Source: Spirochaetaceae bacterium
Lineage (GTDB): Bacteria > Spirochaetota > Spirochaetia > B11-G9
DNA: 6,595 nt
Direction of reading: 5' to 3'
Assembly (NCBI GenBank): GCA_030633365.1
Contig: DAOVSY010000166.1
Span: forward strand, 1-6,595
Part shown: in pieces, positions 1 through 6,595 of the stretch
Numbering within the stretch: the first letter of the stretch is position 1
Layout of the letters: each line of letters opens with the position of its first letter
Notes under the pieces: generated by a model
What the model saw: the letters and a program-made list of their open reading frames with translations, nothing else
The model's database searches: none
Told to the model about the DNA's origin: nothing
Position numbers and translations under genes: made by a program

Positions 1-1
1 C

Positions 2-2629
2 CAACCTGGAAGATCTTTATTCGAAGCAGGCAGTTATACAAGTGCAGCAGGATTAGGATTAACCCCAGGAGGCACAGTTTATTTAAAACCTTCTATGGGA
101 GGGGAAGTATACCGGGGGTCAGCAGGGTCGGATATTGGTGAGAAATGGAGAACTGGTATGGATCTTTTTGGTCCCTTTGTAACTTTATCAGATGGATCAA
201 TTGTTGTATTTGATATAACAAAAAAGAAAGCTCTTAAAATTTATGGTAGAAAAAAAACGGAGCTGGATTTATATACAAGCCCATACTCTTATATTACAGC
301 TGTTGCTACTGGTCCTGAAGGTAATATCTGGGTTTATGATATATCTGAACAAAGAATTAGAATCCATACTCCGGAAGGTGATATTCTTGATAGCATACTT
401 CCTGTAATTGATACATCTAATGGTTTAAGCCCATCAGCTCTTTCAGTATATAATGATGGACGTTTTGTAGTTTATTATTCAACAGGCGAGATGCATAGTT
501 TTACAAGAGAAGGTATTCGTATTTGGGGAATATCAGAAATAAACACTATAGATGGTCTAGAAAGCCTTCCTCAATCTGCTAAAATTGCATTGGATAATAA
601 AAACGGCCTTATTTACATATCAGATATGATGGGACAGAGAATTTTAAAACTTCAGGATAGATCCTATATTTCTGATCATCAAATTAAAGATTGTAACACT
701 GACCTTCTTGTGAATCTTAATAACAAATACTTTCAAACAGAAAAAATTGATTTTATTGCATCCAAGGCAGAATTTTATGAAAAAGTGGATGCCCTTGAAC
801 TGGCAAATCAAACATGGGAAAGGATACTTGATATTGATCCTGACTATGACACTGCATATGATAGGCTGGATGAAATCGAAGTTAAAATTATGTCTTTAAG
901 TGCAGAAACTTTAAAAAATAAAACTATCGTTAAATTGGAAGATTTTGGTCCGGAATCTGCCAGAAATGATTACATGCGAACAATTCAGCTCTATGAAAAA
1001 ATTATTGCCATTGATCCATCTAATTCAAAAATAAAAGAGAGTAGAATTTATCTTGAAGAACTTTTTGGTCTAGGGGGACGACAGGGGGTTCAACCACCAC
1101 CTTTTGAAATCAAGGAACTAACAGTTGCCAATCTTTTTCCATCTCTTATGCAGTATTACCAACATTCTCCTGTTGGTAACATAAAATTACAGAATACAGG
1201 ATCAGAAGATATAAAAAATTTAAAAGTAAGTTTATTTATTAAACAGTTTATGGACTATCCGGTATTTTCAGAAAAAAAAGCAACCATTCGTCCATCAGAA
1301 ACTGTAGATTTAGATCTTGATCTTCTTTTTAACCAGGAAGTTTTAAAACTGGAGGAGGACCTTAAGGTTCAGGTTAAACTGGATATATCCGGAACGTATA
1401 TGAATAAAGCGTTCAGCACTGAAGAAACTACAATAGTTACCCTATACAGAAGATCTGCCATGCAATGGGATGATTCCGGAAAGCTATCATCTTTTATTAC
1501 ACCAAATGAAAGTATTGTAGAACAGTTTTCTCACAGAGTTGTCTCAAATAGAGAAATTGAATACGATTTTAATTTTTCTGAAAAATTTAACAGAGCCATT
1601 AGAATAACAAATGCTTTAGGTGCATATGGGATTAGTTATATTGAAGACCCTGCATCTCCTATAACAAAAATCCTTGGTGATTCCGAAGCAGTAGATACAG
1701 TCAGGTTTGCCAGAAAAACTCTTTTTATCCGCTCTGGAGATTGTGATGATACAACTGCTCTACTTGCATCATTACTGGAATCTGCCGGTATTGAGACAGC
1801 GATTATGACATCCCCAGGACATGTTTTTATGTCTTTCAACTCTGAAGAACCTATTTCTAATAGTTGGATGTATGAAACAGACCGGGTCACAGCTATTCCT
1901 TACAACGGAACTTTATGGATACCAGTTGAAACAACAATACTTAATGATGGATTTTTCAAAGCATGGGAGATTGCATCAAAAGAAGTTAATATGTATGAAA
2001 GTAAAGGAAAAATTGAATTTATCCCTTTAATCGATCAAAGATCAACCTATCCTCCTTTACCCCTGGGGACGAGTATATATCAGGTTCTTGAACCAGATAA
2101 TGATATTATAGATCTTTTTGATATTAGATCTACAAAAAACATAAGAACAGACTTATATAGCAATCTTGTGACTAAACTTCTAAAAGATTCTGAACGGACC
2201 AGTAGCAGAAGGAGGTCTGCTATTCAAAACAGATTAGGTATATTGCATGTAAGATTTGAAAATTATAATGAAGCTGAAAAAGTATTTAAAGAGATTAATA
2301 AAGAACAACCAGAATATATTTCTGCATATGTAAATCTTGCAAATTTATATAGAATACAGGGTAAAAACAATTACGCTATTAACTTACTTGAATCAGCATT
2401 GGAAGAATCTCCAGATTCTACAGCTGTAAATCTTGTGCTGTCCCAATGTTATTTTGAAGAATTGGAATTTGTTAAGGCAGGGAATCTCTTTGTAAAAGTA
2501 AAAACCCAGGCTCCTGAACTTGCACTTAAATTTTCTTACCTGTCTTCGACCGAAGGGGGAAGAGATACAATAGTTCGGGCTTCCGGTGCAGGTGAAACTC
2601 CACCTGTATTTTGGGATTCAGAGGAATAA
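2..2629 (+). CDS. Multidomain beta-propeller / TPR / transglutaminase-like protein, 5' partial
   Basis: The reading frame is open from the first bases of the window, and the ATG at 95 has no Shine-Dalgarno sequence, so the true start lies upstream. Numbering from that ATG as residue 1 (844 residues visible), I see about four NHL/beta-propeller-like blades at 27-187 (for example GPEGNIWVYDISEQRIRIH) and TPR-like helices at 225-320 (ILDIDPDYDTAYDRL, IIAIDPSNSKIKES). A beta-rich CARDB-like segment follows at 336-451, then a transglutaminase-like cysteine-protease fold at about 495-625, then three TPR units at 710-808. The transglutaminase core looks intact: Cys550 in SGDCDD, His576 in PGHVFM and Glu612 in WIPVETT. 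Known propeller and TPR domains bind proteins, so a plausible role is a scaffold carrying a cysteine-dependent peptidase or crosslinking domain, probably in the cell envelope. This is inferred: the N-terminus and any signal peptide are outside the window, and the substrate is unknown. It converges with the channel gene downstream. Confidence 0.85.
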   Translation, partial: QPGRSLFEAGSYTSAAGLGLTPGGTVYLKPSMGGEVYRGSAGSDIGEKWRTGMDLFGPFVTLSDGSIVVFDITKKKALKIYGRKKTELDLYTSPYSYITAVATGPEGNIWVYDISEQRIRIHTPEGDILDSILPVIDTSNGLSPSALSVYNDGRFVVYYSTGEMHSFTREGIRIWGISEINTIDGLESLPQSAKIALDNKNGLIYISDMMGQRILKLQDRSYISDHQIKDCNTDLLVNLNNKYFQTEKIDFIASKAEFYEKVDALELANQTWERILDIDPDYDTAYDRLDEIEVKIMSLSAETLKNKTIVKLEDFGPESARNDYMRTIQLYEKIIAIDPSNSKIKESRIYLEELFGLGGRQGVQPPPFEIKELTVANLFPSLMQYYQHSPVGNIKLQNTGSEDIKNLKVSLFIKQFMDYPVFSEKKATIRPSETVDLDLDLLFNQEVLKLEEDLKVQVKLDISGTYMNKAFSTEETTIVTLYRRSAMQWDDSGKLSSFITPNESIVEQFSHRVVSNREIEYDFNFSEKFNRAIRITNALGAYGISYIEDPASPITKILGDSEAVDTVRFARKTLFIRSGDCDDTTALLASLLESAGIETAIMTSPGHVFMSFNSEEPISNSWMYETDRVTAIPYNGTLWIPVETTILNDGFFKAWEIASKEVNMYESKGKIEFIPLIDQRSTYPPLPLGTSIYQVLEPDNDIIDLFDIRSTKNIRTDLYSNLVTKLLKDSERTSSRRRSAIQNRLGILHVRFENYNEAEKVFKEINKEQPEYISAYVNLANLYRIQGKNNYAINLLESALEESPDSTAVNLVLSQCYFEELEFVKAGNLFVKVKTQAPELALKFSYLSSTEGGRDTIVRASGAGETPPVFWDSEE

Positions 2630-2632
2630 AAA

Positions 2633-2662
2633 CGTAGAGACGCGATAAATCGCGTCTTTACG
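2633..2662. terminator. Palindromic terminator between convergent genes, possibly a REP-like repeat
   Basis: Arms 2633-2646 and 2649-2662 are complementary over 14 positions, with a GC-rich core (agacgcgat / atcgcgtct). The one imperfect position (2637/2658) is a G-U wobble in plus-strand RNA and a C/A mismatch in minus-strand RNA. The nominal loop is two bases, so the innermost pairs probably stay open. On the minus strand the stem is followed by a T5 run (TTTTTATT), the form of an intrinsic terminator for the channel gene. On the plus strand the stem begins 3 bp after the stop of the propeller/TPR gene but lacks a strong U-tract. The stem is unusually GC-rich for this sequence and resembles palindromes of the type gtagagacgcg...cgcgtctctac that I recall as dispersed repeats in other genomes. 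That resemblance is from memory and not checked. Confidence 0.75.
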
Positions 2663-2686
2663 ACAGGAAATCATTCTGTTTATTAT

Positions 2687-3926
2687 TTAACCCTGACGCA
2701 GATCCAGACTCGACTGTGTCTGATAAACAGCCAGATCAAAATATGAGAGTGAGGCTAGCAGATGATCAAAAATATCCGCCTGTATACTTTCATAATTTGC
2801 CCAATTCTGGTCGTTACTGAAGACATAAAGTTCAAGAGAGATACCCTTATCCGTAGGCTGCAACTGCCGTACAAGGAATGTCATTTTATCACTAATATTG
2901 GCATTATTATGTAAATACGCTTCAATATATGCTCTAAAAACCCCCAGGTTGGTCATTCTACGACCATTTATCATCTCACTGGTGTTTGCTTTTTTTGTAG
3001 AATTATCTTTATCAATATCCTGCTGTTTACTGCTGATATAGTCTCCAAGAATGTCAATTTTCTTAAAACGTTCTATCATCTCTACCGAACAGAATTTTAT
3101 ACTGTTCATATCGATACTTAAATGACGTTTAATCCTTCTGCCATCAGAGTCGCTCATACCCCTCCAGTTTTTAAATGAAGAGGAAATAAGAGAGTATATA
3201 GGTACGCTGACAATAGTTTTGTCGAAATTCTGTATTGATACAGTCTGAAGCTTGATGTCTATGACATCACCATCTGCTCCAAAAGAAGGGACAGTAACCC
3301 AGTCACCAATTCGTATCATATCGTTACCGGAAAGTTGAATAGCTGCTACCAGACCCAGAATAGAGTCTTTAAAAACAAGCATTAATACAGCAGATAGTGC
3401 GCCAATTCCAGAAAGAAGCCCTAATGCAGATTTATCCAGAATAGTTGTTACTATTAAAATCATTCCAAAAATGGAGATAAAAACCCTTACTATTTGAAGG
3501 TATCCTTTTATCGGTCTGTTCTTAGAAATTTTGTAAGTTGAATAAATTGCATTTACTGCAGAAAGAAATGAGCTTAGCATCATAAGAACTACAGCTATCA
3601 TATAAGATAAAACAATTCGCTGTCCTAAAGCAGTAAAACTATTAAATCCCGGGAAAATATAAGGTATTGCATAGTATATAATCAACACAGGAGCTATATG
3701 AGCCAAACGATTAAATAAACCACGCTCAACAAAAATATCATCCCACTTGCTTTTTGTTTTATGAACTATTTTTTGTATTACAGAAAGAAGAATTTTTTTT
3801 TGCAATTACATCTACTAAAAGACTTATTAAGATAACAGCTATTATTAAAACTGCTTTATTTGCAATTGTTGTATATATTCCCTGTAATCCAATGTTTGTG
3901 AAAAAATTATTTAATAAACTATTCAT
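2687..3926 (-). CDS. ybdG: YbdG-type MscS mechanosensitive channel, frame interrupted at an A9 tract
   Basis: This is a small-conductance mechanosensitive channel that relieves turgor at hypo-osmotic shock across the inner membrane. The downstream frame (3805-2687) matches E. coli YbdG as I recall it: a FNRLAHI segment, a pore-lining helix ALGLLSGIGALSAVLMLVFK, then DSILGLVAAIQLSGNDM, FGADGDVIDI, SFKNWRGMS, GRRIKRHLSIDM, GRRMTNLGVFRAYI and YESIQADIFDHL. In that frame the only start is an unlikely TTG at 3805. An ATG at 3926 with AGGAG seven bases upstream opens a different frame. It encodes MNSLLNNFFT plus a hydrophobic helix (VLIIAVILISLLVDVIA), then meets nine A residues (3801-3793) and stops at 3761-3759. 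Removing one A joins the frames as IAKK-ILLSVIQ and gives 412 residues, close to the 415 of E. coli YbdG, with about five membrane helices (23-41, 73-92, 104-128, 143-163, 167-190). The A9 may be a sequencing error, a real mutation, a phase-variable tract or a slippage site. The family is secure; whether the gene is expressed is not. Confidence 0.88.
3793..3801 (-). repeat. A9 homopolymer at the channel gene frameshift
   Basis: Nine consecutive T on the plus strand (A9 on the coding strand) lie exactly where the 5' and 3' frames of the channel gene meet. With eight A residues the gene is continuous (gca aaa aaa att ctt). With nine it terminates 11 codons after the last alanine-lysine-lysine codons shared by both readings. 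Runs of this length are prone to replication and polymerase slippage, and also to read errors. Confidence 0.85.
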
Positions 3927-3927
3927 T

Positions 3928-3960
3928 AAACTGCTCCTGTTTTATCAACAGAAGCAGTTT
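3928..3960 (-). promoter_or_regulatory. 5'-UTR hairpin that sequesters the channel gene ribosome binding site
   Basis: In minus-strand RNA, AAACUGCU-U-CUGUU (3960-3947) pairs with AACAG-G-AGCAGUUU (3941-3928). The stem is 14 continuous pairs with one U-G wobble and a five-base GAUAA loop. The AGGAG Shine-Dalgarno (3938-3934) lies wholly inside the 3' arm, and the stem ends one base before the ATG at 3926. On plus-strand RNA the wobble becomes an A/C mismatch, so the structure is better in the channel gene's mRNA. It is not followed by a U-tract, which argues against a simple terminator for msrAB upstream. Translational control by an RNA thermometer-like or start-site-occluding element is an inference. 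Confidence 0.6.
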
Positions 3961-4004
3961 AATTTACCATAACAGTAAAAGTCAATAAATTTTAAAGAAC
4001 AATT

Positions 4005-5123
4005 TTACTCAAACAACTTTAAGTACTCCCCATACCCTTCTTTTTTCAAGTCTTCCTTAGGTATAAAATTTAACGAAGCAGAATTTATACAGTACCTAAG
4101 GCCTGTAGGTTGTGGACCGTCATTAAATAAATGACCTAAGTGAGAATCTGCATCCGGACTTCTTACTTCTGTTCGTACCATAAAAAGTGTATTATCAGAT
4201 TTTTCAGTTATTTGTGTATCGGCAATTGGTTTAGTAAAACTTGGCCATCCTGTACCGGAAGTAAATTTATCAGTAGAACTGAACAGAGGTTCTCCGGAAA
4301 CAATATCTACATAAATACCTGATTTTTTATTATCCCAGAATTCATTGTCGAAAGCCCTTTCAGTTCCATTTTTCTGGGTTACTTCATATTGTAAAGGTTC
4401 CAGTTTTTCCTTTAATTCTTTATCAGACGGCTTAATATATTTTTCTGAACCAGGCTTATAATCCTTATCTTCTCCCCAGGTTAACTCTCTAAATTGATCT
4501 CTTCCAGAGTACATACGATATTGTTTATATTGATCCGCACTTTTTAGATAATAGTCCTGATGATACTCTTCTGCTCTGTAAAAGGTTGTAAACTCTCTTA
4601 CTTCAGTTACAATTGGTCTGTCAAAACGATCTGAAGCCTCAAGAGCTTTTATTGATACTTCTGCTGTTTTCTTCTGCTCTTCATCATGATAAAAAATAGC
4701 ATTCAAATATTGACTTCCCCGATCTACAAAAGATCCACCACCATCTGTAGGATCAATTTGTCTCCAAAAAACATCAAGAAGATCATTGTAGCTGATTTTT
4801 TCAGGATTATAAATTATTTGAACAGTTTCTATATGCCCTGTTGTCCCACTGGAAACCTCTCTGTAAGTTGGATTTTCTGTCATCCCACCAGAATACCCGG
4901 ACACAACATCCAATACACCATCAAGAATCTCAAAGGGATGTTCCATACACCAGAAACACCCACCACCAAGGGTTGCTGTTTCTAAGTTTCCATTATTTCC
5001 AGCCATTACTACTTCCTTTTTATCTATCTCATTATCTATGTTTTTTTCAGTCATACCTGTTCCACTTACAAAATTAATAATAACAGCAGACAAAATCATT
5101 AAAAAAAATATTTTTTTTGACAT
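4005..5123 (-). CDS. msrAB: Exported bifunctional peptide methionine sulfoxide reductase MsrA-MsrB
   Basis: It repairs oxidised methionine in proteins: MsrA reduces the S and MsrB the R diastereomer of methionine sulfoxide, with electrons from a thioredoxin-like partner. I chose the ATG at 5123 because GGAGGA (5136-5131) sits seven bases upstream. A GTG at 5138 would overlap that Shine-Dalgarno. The protein has 372 residues. Residues 1-22 ([21 protein letters not shown]) form a signal peptide or membrane anchor with no lipobox cysteine, so activity should be outside the cytoplasm. MsrA covers about 49-205, with the GGGCFWCME active site (nucleophile Cys56, second Cys59), HIETV and EYHQDYY. 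MsrB covers about 240-372, with [19 protein letters not shown] and the nucleophile Cys345 in [11 protein letters not shown]. The protein has only these three cysteines. The usual MsrB resolving cysteine (SGCGWPSF) is threonine 291, and there are no zinc-binding CxxC pairs. The channel gene follows 78 bp downstream on the same strand. Confidence 0.95.
   Translation of the reverse strand: MSKKIFFLMILSAVIINFVSGTGMTEKNIDNEIDKKEVVMAGNNGNLETATLGGGCFWCMEHPFEILDGVLDVVSGYSGGMTENPTYREVSSGTTGHIETVQIIYNPEKISYNDLLDVFWRQIDPTDGGGSFVDRGSQYLNAIFYHDEEQKKTAEVSIKALEASDRFDRPIVTEVREFTTFYRAEEYHQDYYLKSADQYKQYRMYSGRDQFRELTWGEDKDYKPGSEKYIKPSDKELKEKLEPLQYEVTQKNGTERAFDNEFWDNKKSGIYVDIVSGEPLFSSTDKFTSGTGWPSFTKPIADTQITEKSDNTLFMVRTEVRSPDADSHLGHLFNDGPQPTGLRYCINSASLNFIPKEDLKKEGYGEYLKLFE
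5101..5118. repeat. A8-TA-T8 perfect palindrome in the msrAB signal peptide
   Basis: Eight A, then TA, then eight T form an 18-bp perfect palindrome. It encodes Lys-Lys-Ile-Phe-Phe at codons 3-7 of msrAB. Both homopolymers are currently in frame. Each is one base shorter than the run that breaks the neighbouring channel gene, so they are candidate slippage sites. The composition may simply reflect lysine and phenylalanine codons in an AT-rich genome. Confidence 0.6.
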
Positions 5124-5130
5124 ACTTCTT

Positions 5131-5136
5131 TCCTCC
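5131..5136 (-). promoter_or_regulatory. Ribosome binding site fixing the msrAB start
   Basis: GGAGGA on the minus strand lies seven bases before the ATG at 5123. It rules out the longer GTG reading from 5138, whose first codons would be this site. The chosen start also places the basic MSKK and hydrophobic core of the signal peptide at the very N-terminus. Confidence 0.85.
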
Positions 5137-5199
5137 ACTTTAATAGAATATAACTATAGATTACAAAATCGGAAAGGTATAATTATTGAATTACATCTA

Positions 5200-5228
5200 T
5201 TGTTAGAGAATATTAACTTTGATATTAT
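5200..5228 (+). promoter_or_regulatory. Sigma-70-type promoter for the Gfo/Idh/MocA gene
   Basis: A -35 element TTGTTA (5200-5205, 4 of 6 consensus) is separated by exactly 17 bases from a -10 element TATTAT (5223-5228, 5 of 6). Transcription would start near 5235, leaving a leader of about 20 bases that contains AAAGGAG (5244-5250), five bases before the ATG at 5256. The surrounding DNA is AT-rich, so a chance match is possible, but the spacing and position are right. I found no equally good promoter for msrAB in the same divergent intergenic region. Confidence 0.55.
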
Positions 5229-5255
5229 TGTAAAAAGTTAAATAAAGGAGTTTTT

Positions 5256-6440
5256 ATGAACAACAAGACTGTATTATCAATACTGGGAAGAAGACTTAGA
5301 TTAGCTGTAATTGGAGGTGGCCCGGAATCTTTTATTGGAGGAATCCATAGAATGGCAGCCAGGTTGGATGATAACTATGAACTTGTTGCTGGAGTTTTAT
5401 CTTCAAATCCTGAAACTGCAGTTTCCAGAGGTATTCAAATGGGGATTCATAAAGATAGATCCTACCCAACTGTAGAAGAAATGCTGAAAGCTGAAAAACA
5501 GAGAACTGACAGTGCGGATGTAATTGCAATTATGACTCCTAATAATAGCCATTTTGAATATTCGATTGCTGCACTGGACTCTGGATTTGATGTTATTTGT
5601 GATAAACCCATGACAAATACAGCTGACCAGGCAAAAATACTTCATAAAAAAGTAATAGAAAGTAAAAGGATATTTTGTTTAACACATAATTACACAGGTT
5701 ATCCAATGACCAGACAGGCAAGAGCAATGGTTGCTGGTGGGGAACTGGGTGTTATACGCCTTGTTCAGGTAGAATATGTCCAGGGAGGAAAAGCAGATGA
5801 AAATAAACCTGATCCTGTTTCCGGACCCAGATCATGGAAATTTGATCCTAAAAAAGGTGGACCATCCCTTGTTATGGGAGATATTGGTACTCATGCTCAC
5901 AATCTTGTTCGATTTATTACTGGTATGGAAATTAATGAGGTTTGTGCAGAAGCAGGAGCTATAGTACCTAACAGGAAAGTTGATGATTATGCAGGGGCAT
6001 TACTTCGTCTTGAAAATGGTGCCAGAGGTAGTTTTTGGGTAACACAGGCAGCAGCAGGGGTAGAGAACAGTTTAAAAATTAGAGTAAGCGGCTCAAAAGG
6101 ATCTTTAGAGTGGCTGCAGGAAAGACCACAAATTCTTACATTTAAACCTCTGGGATCACCTGTTCAGATAAGAACACCAAATGGTCCAGGCACACTGCCA
6201 CTCTCAAGACGGTCAAGCAGAATAGTTGCCGGTCATCCGGAAGGTTTCCCGGAAGGGTTTGCAAATATATATTCTGATGCAGGAGAAGCAATAGCATCCA
6301 GAATTGTAGATATGCAAGTTGATCCACTGGCCATGCATTATCCAAACTCTGAAGATGGGCTTGCAGGAGTACTTTTTGTTGATGCTGTTATAAGATCCAG
6401 TAAGAATAACAGCACCTGGGAAAAAGTTTTAAACAAGTAA
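5256..6440 (+). CDS. Gfo/Idh/MocA family NAD(P)-dependent oxidoreductase
   Basis: This is a 394-residue cytoplasmic oxidoreductase of the family that oxidises or reduces a hydroxyl of sugars, inositols and related polyols with NAD(P). The N-terminal Rossmann domain has a glycine-rich loop, VIGGGPESFIGGIHRMAARL (18-37), and TPNNSHF after strand 4. The catalytic lysine motif is CDKP (Lys117), a variant of the usual EKP, followed by THNYTGYPM (143-151). The C-terminal domain carries GDIGTHAHN (208-216), where Asp209 and His213 match the family's conserved D-x-x-x-H. Length is typical to slightly long. The start is fixed by AAAGGAG five bases before the ATG, and the gene ends in tandem TAA stops. 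It is divergent from msrAB and convergent with the ABC-F gene, with no transporter, kinase or regulator beside it, so the substrate cannot be read from context. The GGGPESFIG/CDKP/THNYTGYPM pattern recalls a subclade seen in many sugar-using bacteria. The family is certain, the substrate unknown. Confidence 0.93.
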   Translation: MNNKTVLSILGRRLRLAVIGGGPESFIGGIHRMAARLDDNYELVAGVLSSNPETAVSRGIQMGIHKDRSYPTVEEMLKAEKQRTDSADVIAIMTPNNSHFEYSIAALDSGFDVICDKPMTNTADQAKILHKKVIESKRIFCLTHNYTGYPMTRQARAMVAGGELGVIRLVQVEYVQGGKADENKPDPVSGPRSWKFDPKKGGPSLVMGDIGTHAHNLVRFITGMEINEVCAEAGAIVPNRKVDDYAGALLRLENGARGSFWVTQAAAGVENSLKIRVSGSKGSLEWLQERPQILTFKPLGSPVQIRTPNGPGTLPLSRRSSRIVAGHPEGFPEGFANIYSDAGEAIASRIVDMQVDPLAMHYPNSEDGLAGVLFVDAVIRSSKNNSTWEKVLNK

Positions 6441-6466
6441 TAATATTATTTATCTAGTTTTTCCCA
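6417..6466. terminator. Possible bidirectional terminator at the convergent gene ends
   Basis: TGGGAAAAA (6417-6425) and TTTTTCCCA (6458-6466) are perfect 9-bp inverted arms spanning the convergent stop codons. Between them lies a 12-bp AT palindrome, AATAATATTATT (6439-6450). The 32-base interval and the lack of a U-tract after the arms make this a weak intrinsic terminator. The arms also lie inside the coding ends of both genes, so I hold it as tentative. Confidence 0.3.
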
Positions 6467-6595
6467 CTGGGAATAGAGCTTTTCCAATTGTTTATTTACT
6501 TTTTCAAGATTGAGTGATAAATTCTGCCCCTTTTTATGATCTCTCCTGGAAAATGCCGTATTTATCTGACCTTCAAGTTCAGATTTTTCTTTTTC
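6446..6595 (-). CDS. C-terminal end of an ABC-F family ATPase (Uup-like), partial
   Basis: On the minus strand an open frame runs from the window edge to a TAA at 6448-6446 and encodes 49 residues. It starts EKEKSELEGQINTAFSRRDH and ends NLEKVNKQLEKLYSQWEKLDK. The charged, heptad-like pattern and the terminal LY-x-x-W-x-x-L are typical of the coiled-coil C-terminus of ABC-F proteins such as Uup, which act on the ribosome during translation rather than in transport. No ATPase motif lies within the window, so the assignment rests on the tail alone. Another coiled-coil protein is possible. The gene converges with the oxidoreductase, with five bases between the two stop codons. Confidence 0.6.
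   Translation of the reverse strand, partial: EKEKSELEGQINTAFSRRDHKKGQNLSLNLEKVNKQLEKLYSQWEKLDK

Noticed and set aside
95..97. ATG as the start of the propeller/TPR gene
   Set aside because: The frame is open back to the window edge and there is no Shine-Dalgarno sequence before this ATG. It is an internal methionine of a gene that begins upstream.
3803..3805. TTG as the true start of the channel gene
   Set aside because: It has no Shine-Dalgarno sequence and would drop the first membrane helix. The out-of-frame ATG at 3926 has a Shine-Dalgarno and restores family length.
3754..3972. Plus-strand open frame of 72 codons
   Set aside because: It is antisense to the 5' end of the channel gene and its leader, has no ribosome binding site, and its composition is explained by the opposite strand.
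5136..5138. GTG as the msrAB start
   Set aside because: It overlaps the GGAGG ribosome binding site. The ATG at 5123 has ideal spacing and starts a clean signal peptide.
5124..5199. A minus-strand promoter for msrAB
   Set aside because: Several AT-rich -10-like hexamers exist (for example TATATT, TGTAAT), but none pairs with a convincing -35 at 16-18 bases, so I cannot choose one.
4686..5241. Several plus-strand open frames across the msrAB region
   Set aside because: They mirror the well-supported msrAB coding strand or its leader and show no start signals or recognisable protein features.

Overview
The window is an AT-rich, gene-dense bacterial segment with three complete genes (one carrying an apparent frameshift) and two genes cut by the window edges. 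The signal peptide on the Msr protein, the YbdG-type channel and the NHL/TPR/transglutaminase architecture of the first gene suggest a diderm bacterium. A spirochaete-like host is my best guess, but this is an inference from gene content and base composition, with no marker gene to prove it.

Layout: (1) 2-2629 (+) is the 3' part of a large multidomain protein with a beta-propeller, TPRs, a CARDB-like domain, a transglutaminase-like domain and further TPRs; its start lies outside the window. (2) 2633-2662 is a long GC-rich palindrome between convergent genes, acting as a terminator and possibly a REP-like repeat. (3) 2687-3926 (-) is a YbdG-type small mechanosensitive channel whose frame is broken at a run of nine A residues. 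The upstream frame has the ATG, the Shine-Dalgarno sequence and the first membrane helix; the downstream frame has the rest. (4) 4005-5123 (-) is an exported MsrA-MsrB fusion. (5) 5124-5255 is a divergent intergenic region with a good promoter for the next gene. (6) 5256-6440 (+) is a Gfo/Idh/MocA oxidoreductase. (7) 6446-6595 (-) is the C-terminus of what looks like an ABC-F ATPase.

The genes do not form a single pathway. msrAB and the channel gene are co-directional, 78 bp apart, and both fit envelope stress (oxidative and osmotic), so they may be co-transcribed. The oxidoreductase is transcribed divergently from its own promoter. I found no CRISPR array, tRNA, rRNA, insertion sequence or obvious new multi-gene system. 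The most interesting locus is the start of the channel gene. There a 14-bp mRNA hairpin buries the ribosome binding site, and a homopolymer about 125 bases into the gene decides whether the full channel can be made.
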